From an uncultured SAR116 cluster alpha proteobacterium (lineage in GTDB: Bacteria; Pseudomonadota; Alphaproteobacteria; Puniceispirillales; Puniceispirillaceae), in the NCBI GenBank assembly GCA_902625725.1, contig CACOCY010000001.1, forward strand, positions 186,001 through 250,000: a stretch of 64,000 nucleotides of DNA, in the 5' to 3' direction. Under the pieces are notes generated by a model that searched no databases, was not told the DNA's origin, and worked only from the letters and a program-made list of their open reading frames with translations. Both the position numbers and the translations under genes were made by a program. Of this stretch, positions 50,241 through 58,089 are shown one piece after another (the first letter of the stretch is position 1; every line of letters starts with the position of its first letter).

Positions 50241-50405
50241 CTACCGTTCTAGGAAATTCTGTAACATCCGACTAGAATGGTTGCTTGCCTGACCCATGTA
50301 GTCAGGATGGTAATGAGCGTAATGCTCTTCTGTGATTCTCATTTTCGCGTGACCAATTTATCTGAAAATTGAACTATATCAACTTTATTAAGAGCCACCA
50401 TTGCA
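50241..50405 (-). pseudogene. Tyrosine recombinase (integrase) C-terminal remnant
   Basis: On the minus strand, 50357 to 50241 encodes GHAKMRITEEHYAHYHPDYM and ends in a stop about 17 codons later. The GHA histidine and the TEEHYAH tyrosine match box II of phage-type integrases. Just upstream, in a frame shifted by one base, 50405-50358 encodes AMVALNKVDIVQFSDKL, which is the expected preceding helix. A frameshift at about 50357 and loss of everything N-terminal make it a pseudogene. It points toward tRNA-Asp, as integrases of tRNA-targeted elements do. Confidence 0.75.
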
Positions 50406-50557
50406 ATTTATTTTTTTCAGAACAAAAAAATTAAATTATAGCCTCAATGCCTATTTTATATGCTGAATAAATTCAATTAAAGATTATGTTTTTAAAAATT
50501 AAATTTTCAATCTATAAAATTAGACGGGGCATCTTTTACTTTTTATAGGGTTAGAAA
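50406..50557. other. AT-rich intergenic, decayed
   Basis: Between the integrase remnant and the next gene. No intact coding or structural signal; stops in all frames upstream of the remnant suggest degraded element DNA. It presumably holds the promoter of the next gene. Confidence 0.4.
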
Positions 50558-50905
50558 ATGTATGTAAGAACAATTAAAATTACTTTTAAAGACTCAATGT
50601 CCAAAGAAATGTTTGTAAATTACACTGACACAAAGGCAGACGAGCAGGGCATTGGTAACGGAACTCTTATGAAATTGATAATGAGCACTTCTGATATTGC
50701 AGCCACATTAATATTGATTTTCCCAGATTATGATACTTTTAGGAGAGACGATGAAACGCTTGCGGGTCCAATAATTCAATCTATGAGAAATCAAGATTTA
50801 AAAGTTGAATTAAATCAAGGTGAAATAGTTGGTGCTACCGCAGTATCGACTAAATTTTTCAAAATTTTAGAGAAAGAAGCAAACTTTTATACAACTAAGG
50901 AGTAG
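50558..50905 (+). CDS. Hypothetical protein, possible dimeric alpha/beta-barrel fold
   Basis: 115 residues without signal peptide. The pattern YVRTIKITFK (strand), helix, GNGTLMKLIMS (strand), AATLILIFPDYDTFRRDDE (strand then helix) resembles ABM/Dabb-type ferredoxin-like domains, which bind or modify small aromatic or hydrophobic ligands as dimers. This is a visual fold guess, not a family match. It is the first intact gene past the tRNA-Asp scar. Confidence 0.6.
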   Translation: MYVRTIKITFKDSMSKEMFVNYTDTKADEQGIGNGTLMKLIMSTSDIAATLILIFPDYDTFRRDDETLAGPIIQSMRNQDLKVELNQGEIVGATAVSTKFFKILEKEANFYTTKE

Positions 50906-51164
50906 ATTTTGTGTTTAAAAGAGACAAATTCTTAATATGTAAAAAAAGTGTGAAAAAAGGATTATTATTAATTTCAGACGAATATTGGGCTCAAAACCTT
51001 TGGTTTGCTAACTGAAGAGGTATGCAGGAAAAAATAATTATAATTTATTGTATTTTTTTTAAAAAAAAAGTTACAACTGCCATTCCCATAAATTATTGTA
51101 AAAGTTTGTTTAAAAAACCTCATCAACAGTTAGAAATTGGCTTTTAAAAAATCAGGGGATTAAT

Positions 51165-51851
51165 TTGCAAAATATTGAGTTTAGATTCTATGAAATTTAT
51201 CGCTCTGAAGAATTTTTGCTGTTGCTTTTAAATGGAATGTTTGTAAGCTTGTGGCTGACTATCGGAGCCGCAGTGTTTGGTTTTGTATTTGCCAATTTGC
51301 TTGCCGTATCAAGGGCTAATAAGATCCCGATTGTTGGCATATTATCTACAGCATTTGTAGAGTTTACCAGAAACACACCTTTAATAGTTCAGTTATTTTT
51401 CATTGCTTTTGGGTTGCCTCTACTCTTGGGTTATCAATGGCCATTTTGGTCTCATGCATTGCTAGCATTATCTCTAAATTTTTCTGCTTATTTCGCTGAA
51501 ATATTAAGAGCTGGTTTCGAAGACGTTCACAAAGGTCAGATTGAAGCTGCCAAATCACTTGGTCTTTCTAAAATGCTCATTTTTGTTAAGATTATTTTCC
51601 CTCAAGCTCTCTGTAAGGTGTATCCGGCACTTAACAGCCAATTTATATTTTTATTCTTAACAACAGGCATTATCTCAGAAATTGGTGTAAAAGAATTAAC
51701 TCAGGCTGGGGTTTATATTGATAGCAGAACATTTCGTTCATTTGAAGTTTTTTTCACTTTAACTATCTTATATATTTTTCTATCTCTGATGTTAAAAACA
51801 GCATTGAAATTTATGTACAATCGAATCTTTTTCTGGGCTGAATTTAGATGA
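51165..51851 (+). CDS. Amino-acid ABC transporter permease (HisM/GlnP family)
   Basis: 228 residues with about five membrane helices. The polar-amino-acid permease family is shown by EFTRNTPLIVQLFF and the EAA loop EAAKSLGLSKMLIFVKIIFPQAL that contacts the ATPase. The start is TTG 51165 with AGGGGA ahead. It overlaps the next permease gene by four bases (ATGA). Together they would make a heteromeric inner-membrane channel. Confidence 0.9.
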   Translation: MQNIEFRFYEIYRSEEFLLLLLNGMFVSLWLTIGAAVFGFVFANLLAVSRANKIPIVGILSTAFVEFTRNTPLIVQLFFIAFGLPLLLGYQWPFWSHALLALSLNFSAYFAEILRAGFEDVHKGQIEAAKSLGLSKMLIFVKIIFPQALCKVYPALNSQFIFLFLTTGIISEIGVKELTQAGVYIDSRTFRSFEVFFTLTILYIFLSLMLKTALKFMYNRIFFWAEFR

Positions 51852-52522
51852 AAACTATTTTTGTAGATTTATTTGGCAAACCTGAGGGAATCGTAATTTT
51901 TCAATTGCTTGCAGCCACAAGATTTACAGTCTATTTATCTCTTATTTCTTTTATTGGAGGAGCGTTTTTAGCAGCAATTTTAGCTTATTTCAGTATTAAA
52001 AAAGATGCTTTTCTTAGAAAAATTGCCACAGTTTATATTTGGCTATTTCAATCTACGCCGCTTTTAATGTTACTATTTATTTTTGGACTCGGTTTTCCAC
52101 GTATGCTTGCTGTGGAAGTGAATATTTGGTTCGCTGCTGGAGGGGCGTTAATATTATATGCCTCCGCCTACATTGGGGAAGTCTGGCGTGGTTCAATCGA
52201 GAGTGTTTCCCAAAATCAATGGGAAGCAGGTAGGGCTGTAGGCTTAAACTTTTTTTCTACTTTCAGACTAATTGTGCTCCCCCAAGCCTTCAAAATTTCC
52301 ATTGCGCCAACTGTTGGTTTTATGGTTCAGATTATCAAAGGGACGTCTCTTGCCTATATAATCGGTTTTAGTGATTTAATGTATATCGGAAAAAGATGGG
52401 CCAATGCGCCTGTTAATGGGACTGAACCTTATATTGTATTTCCAATTATGGCGCTAATATATTTTTGTTTATGCTTTCCACTTTCAAAACTCTCTAATTT
52501 TTTAGAGAAGAGGCTACAGTAA
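51848..52522 (+). CDS. Amino-acid ABC transporter permease (second subunit)
   Basis: 224 residues, about five membrane helices. Family features are FQSTPLLMLLFIFGLG and the coupling loop EAGRAVGLNFFSTFRLIVLPQA. Four-base overlap with the first permease implies translational coupling. The ATPase expected for this transporter is not adjacent on either side. Confidence 0.9.
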   Translation: MKTIFVDLFGKPEGIVIFQLLAATRFTVYLSLISFIGGAFLAAILAYFSIKKDAFLRKIATVYIWLFQSTPLLMLLFIFGLGFPRMLAVEVNIWFAAGGALILYASAYIGEVWRGSIESVSQNQWEAGRAVGLNFFSTFRLIVLPQAFKISIAPTVGFMVQIIKGTSLAYIIGFSDLMYIGKRWANAPVNGTEPYIVFPIMALIYFCLCFPLSKLSNFLEKRLQ

Positions 52523-52686
52523 TAGGTTCTTGATGTTCAAATCATAAAGAAATAAAAATTGATGAGATGCAAAAAAAGTTTTAGCCTGGTGCAAAATTCG
52601 CATTTGATATAACGAACCTATTTGAATATATTTGCAACAAGTTTTTTTTCAAGTTGGTTTGTCATTTACAGGAAAGGGAGTGTTTT

Positions 52687-53472
52687 ATGAAAATACTTAA
52701 GTTTTTTTTAAGTAAACTTTTTGTTTTATCTTTTATTTTTTCGGGCACAGCATCTGCTGATTTAAATGAAATCTTGGATGCGGGAAAAGTCCGTATCGCG
52801 GTTCCAGAAAGTTTTGCTCCGTTTGGTTCTTTAGGCGCTGACGGTGAGCATGAGGGATTTGACGTCGATGTTGCTAAATTAATTGCAGAAGATTTGGGCG
52901 TAGAGCTGGAGATTATTCCTGTAACTTCTAAACAACGAATACCTTATCTCGAAACTGATAAAGTGGATTTGGTAATTTCCAGCATGGGAGCGAACCCCAG
53001 CCGAGCAAAGTCGATTTGGTTCTCATCCGCTTACGCCCCATTTTTTTCGGGAGCTTTCGCTAGCGCGGACAAATCTATTTCAAATGTAAATGACTTGGCA
53101 GGCTACAAAATTGGTTTAACAGCAGGTACCTTGGAAGACCTTGAACTCACTGAAATTGCTCCTGACGGGGCCGAAATAGTCCGATTCGGAGACAACGCTG
53201 CTACTCAATCAGCATTTATTTCTGGTCAAGTTGATGTAATAGTTACTGGAAATACTGTAGCTGCTCAGATGGGAGAGAACAATCCTAATTTAGATATTAA
53301 AACTAAATTTATAATGAACGATTCGCCTTGTTTTATAGGCATTAAACGAGGAAATCTGGATTTGCTCCTGTGGACTAATGTATTTATACTTCATAAGACG
53401 CTAGGTGGTCAGTTAGATGACCTGTCGCAAAAGTGGTTTGGACAATCGTTACCACCATTACCTACTATGTAA
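52687..53472 (+). CDS. Amino-acid ABC transporter substrate-binding protein
   Basis: 261 residues with a signal peptide (hydrophobic FVLSFIFSGTASA, cleavage after ASA). The SBP_bac_3 fold is shown by GKVRIAVPESFAPFGSLG, GFDVDVAKLIAEDLGV, and the ligand-loop VDLVISSMGANPSRAKSI. An upstream in-frame ORF exists, but ATG 52687 follows AGGAAAGGGAG closely. The ligand is a polar amino acid by family. It is followed by a terminator at 53535. Confidence 0.9.
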   Translation: MKILKFFLSKLFVLSFIFSGTASADLNEILDAGKVRIAVPESFAPFGSLGADGEHEGFDVDVAKLIAEDLGVELEIIPVTSKQRIPYLETDKVDLVISSMGANPSRAKSIWFSSAYAPFFSGAFASADKSISNVNDLAGYKIGLTAGTLEDLELTEIAPDGAEIVRFGDNAATQSAFISGQVDVIVTGNTVAAQMGENNPNLDIKTKFIMNDSPCFIGIKRGNLDLLLWTNVFILHKTLGGQLDDLSQKWFGQSLPPLPTM

Positions 53473-53905
53473 ACTGATTTAAAATCATTAGCGAGATATA
53501 GTAAGGTTTTTAGTTTAAAATAACGAAAATCTATCAGTGCACATCTTCTTTGCGGTGTGCACTGTTTTTTTAGTAACTAGACTTTGAACTTAACCCGTAT
53601 AGGGAAAAAATAATTTATTTTCAATCCACTTACCGTGCCCTTAAACCTATTCAAATAGATTTTACGTAAAAACTCAAAATAAAGGTTTTCTCCTTATAAT
53701 CTTCAGAATTAAATACAAAATTCATTTTGTTTTTTTGATAAATAAAGTTTTTTTACTTACATTAATCGTTAATTCTATGTAAAGATTTAAGACCTGTTCA
53801 GAAAAAGCACCACTTTGAGAACATTTAAGCACTATCTTTATGTAGTAGCACTCATGTTACTATAAAACCTGTGATCATGTTTAAAAGATTAGAGGAGTTT
53901 ATTTG
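53473..53905. other. Intergenic region with terminator and next promoter
   Basis: After the terminator (53535-53571) the stretch is AT-rich and should hold the promoter of the NMT1-type operon. I looked for THI-box (TPP) and RFN (FMN) riboswitch conserved sequences, given the ThiY/RibY-like downstream gene, and saw neither. Confidence 0.45.
53535..53571 (+). terminator. Rho-independent terminator
   Basis: Stem CAGTGCACA/TGTGCACTG with a 12-base loop, followed by seven T. Ends the amino-acid transporter operon. Confidence 0.88.
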
Positions 53906-54916
53906 ATGGAAAATATATCAAAAAAATTAATTGTTATTTTTATCTTTATATTTGGTTGGTCGTCCGCATTTGCTGCAGAGAAAATTCAATTCGCGCTAGA
54001 CTGGAAGTTTGAGGGGCCGTCAGCCCCATATTTCTTAGCAATAGATAATGGACACTATGAAGCTGAGGGCTTGTCAGTAGAGATTTCGGCTGGCAAGGGC
54101 TCGCTTGATGCTATACCCAAAGTCGCTACGGGTGCATTTCCCATTGGTTTTGCTGATATTAATTCGCTTATGAAATTTCTTGATCAAAACCCAGGAGCAC
54201 CAGTCATTGCGGTTATGATGGTTTATGATAAGCCACCATTTGCTGTTGTTGGACGGAAGTCACTTGGAATTGTGGAGCCAGCTGATCTAGAGGGCTCAGT
54301 ATTGGGGGCTCCTCCACCAGATGGTGCCTGGGCTCAATTTCCATCTTTCGCAAAAGCTAATGGACTCGATATGGATAAGATAACGGTAGAGCCGGTTGGA
54401 TTTCCAACTAGAGAACCTATGCTCGCAGAAGGCAAGGTTGACTCAGTTACGGGATTTTCTTTTTCATCCTATTTAAATCTTGTTAGACTAGGAGTTCCAG
54501 AGGATGATATTTCTACCATATTGATGGCAGACCACGGATTAAAATTATACGGGAACGCTATAATTGTGAACACCGAATTTGCTAACAAAAACGCAAGTTT
54601 AGTTGAGGGATTTCTGCGAGCTACTGCAGCTGGATGGAAGGATGCTATTTCTAATCCTAAAATTGCTACGAAATCTTTAATCAAGAGAAATCCAGCCGCG
54701 GATGCCAAATTAGAGGAAAGAAGACTTATGCTAGCCATTGATGCAAATGTATTAACTGACTTTGTAACAAAAAATGGTATGGGAAAAGTAGACACTGCTC
54801 GTTTGCAAGAGGCAGTTGTACAACTTGGTGAAACATATGAGTTTGTAAACAAGCCGAATTCAGATCTTTATTTTACGGACAAATATCTGCCCAATGAGGG
54901 CTTTTCGATTAAATAA
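53906..54916 (+). CDS. ABC transporter substrate-binding protein, NMT1/ThiY-like
   Basis: 336 residues with signal peptide (VIFIFIFGWSSAFA). The NMT1/TauA-type fold begins QFALDWKFEGPSAPYFLAID and continues HYEAEGLSVEISAGKGSLDA. Family members bind thiamine pyrimidines, riboflavin, taurine or other sulfonates. The ligand cannot be fixed from sequence. GAGGAG precedes ATG 53906 by eight bases. Its ATPase and permease follow. Confidence 0.85.
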   Translation: MENISKKLIVIFIFIFGWSSAFAAEKIQFALDWKFEGPSAPYFLAIDNGHYEAEGLSVEISAGKGSLDAIPKVATGAFPIGFADINSLMKFLDQNPGAPVIAVMMVYDKPPFAVVGRKSLGIVEPADLEGSVLGAPPPDGAWAQFPSFAKANGLDMDKITVEPVGFPTREPMLAEGKVDSVTGFSFSSYLNLVRLGVPEDDISTILMADHGLKLYGNAIIVNTEFANKNASLVEGFLRATAAGWKDAISNPKIATKSLIKRNPAADAKLEERRLMLAIDANVLTDFVTKNGMGKVDTARLQEAVVQLGETYEFVNKPNSDLYFTDKYLPNEGFSIK

Positions 54917-54927
54917 AAAATAGTTAT

Positions 54928-54958
54928 CATAACCTGCGAAAGCAGGTTATGAATTTTT
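54928..54958 (+). terminator. Intercistronic hairpin/attenuator
   Basis: Perfect 10-bp stem (CATAACCTGC/GCAGGTTATG) with a GAAA tetraloop, followed by AATTTTTTA. It sits between the binding-protein gene and its ATPase gene. It may act as a partial terminator or 3' stabiliser giving excess binding protein, a known arrangement in ABC operons. Confidence 0.8.
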
Positions 54959-54997
54959 TAAATTTTTGACTATTTTTCCAGACAAGGAAATTGATAT

Positions 54998-55777
54998 TTG
55001 ATAGAATTTGACGGTGTTTATCATAAATTTTCAACGAAAACCAGTGAATTACAGGTCCTCAAAAATTTATCTTTTTACGTTCCTAAAAGTGGTTTTAGCG
55101 CAATTATTGGTCCTTCCGGATGTGGCAAGTCGACTGTCACTAAATTGGTCGCTGGTTTAATTAAGCCATACAACGGGCGTGTTTTACTCAATGGAGAGAT
55201 GGTACAAACTCCTCGCTCCAATATTGGAATGGCTTTTCAAAATCCAGTGTTACTCGAGTGGCGAAACATTCTCCAGAATGTTATGTTGCCTCTGGAAATA
55301 GTTAAAAATAACCTCACTGATTTACAAAAAAAAGAAAGAGCCAGAGAGTTGCTTAATTTGGTGGGTTTGATTGAATATGAAAACAATAGACCATCAGAAC
55401 TTTCTGGAGGTATGCGACAGCGTGCATCTTTGTGTAGATCATTGATTCATCAGCCAGAGGTATTGATACTTGATGAACCATTTGGAGCTCTGGACGCATT
55501 TACGCGAGAGGATCTATGGCTCACAATGAGTCGTCTTCGTGAAACAGGGTCCTTCACATGTCTTATTATTACGCACGATATTCGCGAGGCAATTTTTTTG
55601 GCTGATGAAGTAATTGTGTTATCGGGAAGACCTGCAACAAATCAATTCAGTATAAAAACCGAAAAGGAAAATAATGATAACTTAGACCAGCTCTACACAC
55701 CGCATTCGACTAAGCTACTTAATATCTTGAGGGAGCAGATAAAGTTAGCGCGAAAAAATGAAATGGTTGAAAGATGA
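54998..55777 (+). CDS. ABC transporter ATPase (TauB/SsuB/ThiZ family)
   Basis: 259 residues. Walker A GPSGCGKST, Q-loop AFQNPVLLEWRN, signature LSGGMRQRASLCRSL, Walker B VLILDEPFGALDAF and H-loop ITHDIREA. The subfamily is that of nitrate/sulfonate/taurine and thiamine-precursor importers. The start is TTG 54998, about nine bases after AAGGAAA. It overlaps the permease gene by four bases (ATGA). Confidence 0.92.
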   Translation: MIEFDGVYHKFSTKTSELQVLKNLSFYVPKSGFSAIIGPSGCGKSTVTKLVAGLIKPYNGRVLLNGEMVQTPRSNIGMAFQNPVLLEWRNILQNVMLPLEIVKNNLTDLQKKERARELLNLVGLIEYENNRPSELSGGMRQRASLCRSLIHQPEVLILDEPFGALDAFTREDLWLTMSRLRETGSFTCLIITHDIREAIFLADEVIVLSGRPATNQFSIKTEKENNDNLDQLYTPHSTKLLNILREQIKLARKNEMVER

Positions 55778-56529
55778 GAAGGTTTTTAGTTCCACTCATT
55801 GCAATGCTTATATTTGTTATGCTTTGGGAATGGTTAGTTTGGTTTAATGAATGGCCAAACTACAAAATGGCCTCTCCAAGTGATTTAGGCCCGGCATTCT
55901 GGAAGTATAGAATATTATTTTTTTCATTTGGATGGGATACCTTATGGCGCACGGTTGTAGGGTTGTTACTTTCAATCTTTTTCGGTGTTTTCTTGGGAAT
56001 GATAATGGGTTTTTCAAAGATTATACAAGAGGGATTGTATCCTTTGCTGATAGGTTTCAACGCCATACCAAAAGCAACAATCGTACCAATATTAGCTCTA
56101 ATATTTGTTGGACAACACGATTTTAATACCGTGCTTATAGCCTTTTTAATTTCCTTTTTTCCAATAGCAGTCTCAGTTTCTATTGGTCTCTCCACACTTG
56201 AACCGGAGTATAGAGACATTTTACGCGCTTTGGGAGCATCAAAATTTACAATTTTTTGGAAAATAGCATTGCCAAAAACCTTACCAGAATTCTTTGGAGC
56301 CCTGAAAGTTGCGGTGACTCTTGCATTCATTGGCACTAATTTAATGGAAATTGTTTCTCCCCATGGTCGTGGTTTGGGGGCATTATTTGACAGCGGAAAA
56401 ACAAATTCCGATTATCCGCTTATGTTTGCAGTATTAATTGCTTTGGCTATTTTGGGTATTTTATTATATTATATGGTTGTATTCTTGGAACGCACTTTTG
56501 CCGGGTGGGCAGACCAGCTATCTAGATAG
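55774..56529 (+). CDS. ABC transporter permease (TauC/SsuC/ThiX family)
   Basis: 251 residues with about six membrane helices. The BPD_transp_1 coupling loop is DILRALGASKFTIFWKIALP. The N-terminal periplasmic-side motif and the LxxIxxAFFGTxxG region (GLLLSIFFGVFLGMIMG here) fit the sulfonate/thiamine-precursor permeases. It completes a three-gene importer with the preceding ATPase and binding protein. A weak CTTTGCT/AGCAAAG hairpin follows the stop. Confidence 0.92.
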   Translation: MRRFLVPLIAMLIFVMLWEWLVWFNEWPNYKMASPSDLGPAFWKYRILFFSFGWDTLWRTVVGLLLSIFFGVFLGMIMGFSKIIQEGLYPLLIGFNAIPKATIVPILALIFVGQHDFNTVLIAFLISFFPIAVSVSIGLSTLEPEYRDILRALGASKFTIFWKIALPKTLPEFFGALKVAVTLAFIGTNLMEIVSPHGRGLGALFDSGKTNSDYPLMFAVLIALAILGILLYYMVVFLERTFAGWADQLSR

Positions 56530-56770
56530 TCTTTGCTGAAAAAATTCGTCTAAGCAAAGCTTTAAAAAACGGTTTAGACACCGGAATATTTCAAATTCAT
56601 TACCTGAAACAGAGGCATAACTGCAGAATACGTGCTTTTTGCATAATTTATAAGCTAAAACCAAATATTTTTTGTCTACGCTTTGAATTATTTTTTTTTA
56701 TTATAAACTAGTTAGATAAAATAACTGACTATATAAAAAGTTTTATTAAAGCAATTTTCGGGAGTAAGGC

Positions 56771-57055
56771 ATGGTAACAGTATTAATGACAGTAAAAATA
56801 TCTAAAGGCTGGGAGACTTGGTCTAAAATGGCGAAAAGTCTAGAGCCCCAAATGAATGAGGTTGGAGCAAAAATGATATGGGCAGGGTGTAATGCTGATG
56901 AGACAGCTATTTATGCGCTTGCAGAGATGCAAAATCCAGAGCAAATTAAGACATTTGGAGAAAGAGCAGATATAGTAGCAATCCGCGAGGCCGCAGGCGC
57001 TGACGTATCATCGACTACACCAATAGCACAGATTGGAAAATATTTTTTGGGTTAA
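56771..57055 (+). CDS. DUF3764-like small protein
   Basis: 94 residues. The pattern VTVLMTVKISKGWETWSKMA, then KMIWAGCNADETAIYALAEM, then QIKTFGERADIVAIREAAGA resembles DUF3764, a ferredoxin-like dimeric-barrel domain of unknown function seen in marine bacteria. GGGAGTAAGG precedes the ATG. About 45 bases before a second such gene on the same strand. Confidence 0.7.
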   Translation: MVTVLMTVKISKGWETWSKMAKSLEPQMNEVGAKMIWAGCNADETAIYALAEMQNPEQIKTFGERADIVAIREAAGADVSSTTPIAQIGKYFLG

Positions 57056-57101
57056 TTTTTTAGTAGTTTATTGTAATGGAAAACAAGTGAAGAGGAATAA
57101 A

Positions 57102-57431
57102 ATGTCATTACTTGCGATGTGTATGCCCATTTTACCGGGCAAAAAAGAAGCCTGGTTAGAAGCAGTAAAACAGCTAAACACTCCAGAAGCAAAATCGGAA
57201 GCGGATGCTATAAGAGAAAATGCGGGTGTTCATGAGAGAGCTTTTCTTCAAGAAACACCGGCTGGAGATTTCGTAATCCTCACATATGATGGAGAAAATC
57301 CGGTAGAGAGTTTCGGAAAAATAATGGAAAATTTACCTGAAGATTTTGCAGAATTTGTAATGGATATTCATGGAATGGATGTAAAATCTCCTCCACCGCT
57401 TCCAAATCTAGTTTATGATAGTCGAGCGTAG
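57102..57431 (+). CDS. Small protein with ABM-like fold
   Basis: 109 residues from ATG 57102, eight bases after AGAGG. An in-frame ORF upstream overlaps the previous gene and is not supported. CMPILPGKKEAWLEAVKQL and ERAFLQETPAGDFVILTYDG form the strand-helix and strand-turn-strand pattern of antibiotic-biosynthesis-monooxygenase-type domains. No catalytic residues can be assigned. Probably cotranscribed with the DUF3764-like gene. Confidence 0.65.
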   Translation: MSLLAMCMPILPGKKEAWLEAVKQLNTPEAKSEADAIRENAGVHERAFLQETPAGDFVILTYDGENPVESFGKIMENLPEDFAEFVMDIHGMDVKSPPPLPNLVYDSRA

Positions 57432-57467
57432 ACCGGGCTGACCTACCTTCCACATAGGAGGTAAATA

Positions 57468-57557
57468 TTGAATTTTAAATTCATATTAACCATCACATGT
57501 ACGAGCGGTTTTTTAATTTTATATGGGAATGTTTCTTTTCCTAGAATATGTAATTAG
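57468..57557 (+). CDS. Possible 29-residue hydrophobic peptide
   Basis: TTG at 57468 lies six bases after a perfect AGGAGG, among the strongest ribosome-binding sites in this region. The product is hydrophobic (FKFILTIT..SGFLILYG). It could be a leader peptide, a tiny membrane protein or a decayed gene start. Confidence 0.35.
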   Translation: MNFKFILTITCTSGFLILYGNVSFPRICN

Positions 57558-57600
57558 GGAGCAGTTTGCTAATACTGAAGGCTAAGGTTTCGAGGATTTA

Positions 57601-57714
57601 GTGACATTAAGATACGCGATAGCTAGTCTCATTTTGGCACTAGTGATTATAAGTTTTCACTTAAGAAGTGTGGAGGGGGACGTTATCCAAGGGTATATAA
57701 TGAGGGGTTATTAG
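57601..57714 (+). CDS. Possible 37-residue membrane peptide
   Basis: GTG at 57601 follows GAGG by five bases. The product has one clear membrane segment (YAIASLILALVIISFHL) and a short polar tail. Its TAG directly abuts the ATG of the next small ORF. No family recognised. Confidence 0.4.
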   Translation: MTLRYAIASLILALVIISFHLRSVEGDVIQGYIMRGY

Positions 57715-57858
57715 ATGGGATTTAGTATTGTATGTGTTACGAACTTCGTTTTGCAAATGTTGGGGAGAATTTCTGCAGTGCCCCCAATTATAGACACAGG
57801 AATTATCGTATTTATTTCCTTAATGGCATGGCTTAATTTATCAAAGAAGTCGATGTAA
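57715..57858 (+). CDS. Possible 47-residue membrane peptide
   Basis: ATG at 57715 directly after the previous stop, with GAGGGG eight bases ahead. The C-terminal half is a membrane segment (IIDTGIIVFISLMAWLNL) followed by SKKSM. It might be coupled with the preceding peptide. No family recognised. Confidence 0.4.
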   Translation: MGFSIVCVTNFVLQMLGRISAVPPIIDTGIIVFISLMAWLNLSKKSM

Positions 57859-58089
57859 AAAATATGATTAGGATAATCTACATTCACTCTATTATTAGCT
57901 TTTTGGGAACGACAAACTAAAAATCTTATACATTCACTTCTTCATTAGCGTCAAATCAATTAAGGAACGGCAAGACTAATGAACAATGGCAAATAAAATA
58001 CTTTTTAATTATGATTAGAATCATTTGATATGGTGTTAGTCGTATTAGGCTTGTCATAAAAAGCGTTTATAAAAAAGGAAATAATTGTA
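57859..58089. promoter_or_regulatory. Upstream region of next gene with palindrome
   Basis: AT-rich. At 58011-58024 is a near-perfect palindrome ATGATT-AG-AATCAT resembling a Fur core (ATGATAATCAT-like). It is 66 bases before the gene at 58090 and may be a metal-regulator site. No ORF seen. Confidence 0.35.

Noticed and set aside
50911-51015. 34-codon GTG ORF after the hypothetical protein at 50558
   Set aside because: AAGGAG lies at a plausible distance, but the product is basic, shows no pattern I recognise and is too short to support.
53572-53905. Possible TPP or FMN riboswitch before the ThiY/RibY-like gene
   Set aside because: None of the conserved THI-box or RFN core sequences are visible; the region is plain AT-rich DNA.
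56530-56600. CTTTGCT/AGCAAAG hairpin as a terminator of the NMT1-type operon
   Set aside because: Only seven base pairs with a 16-base loop and no good T run; too weak to list as a feature.
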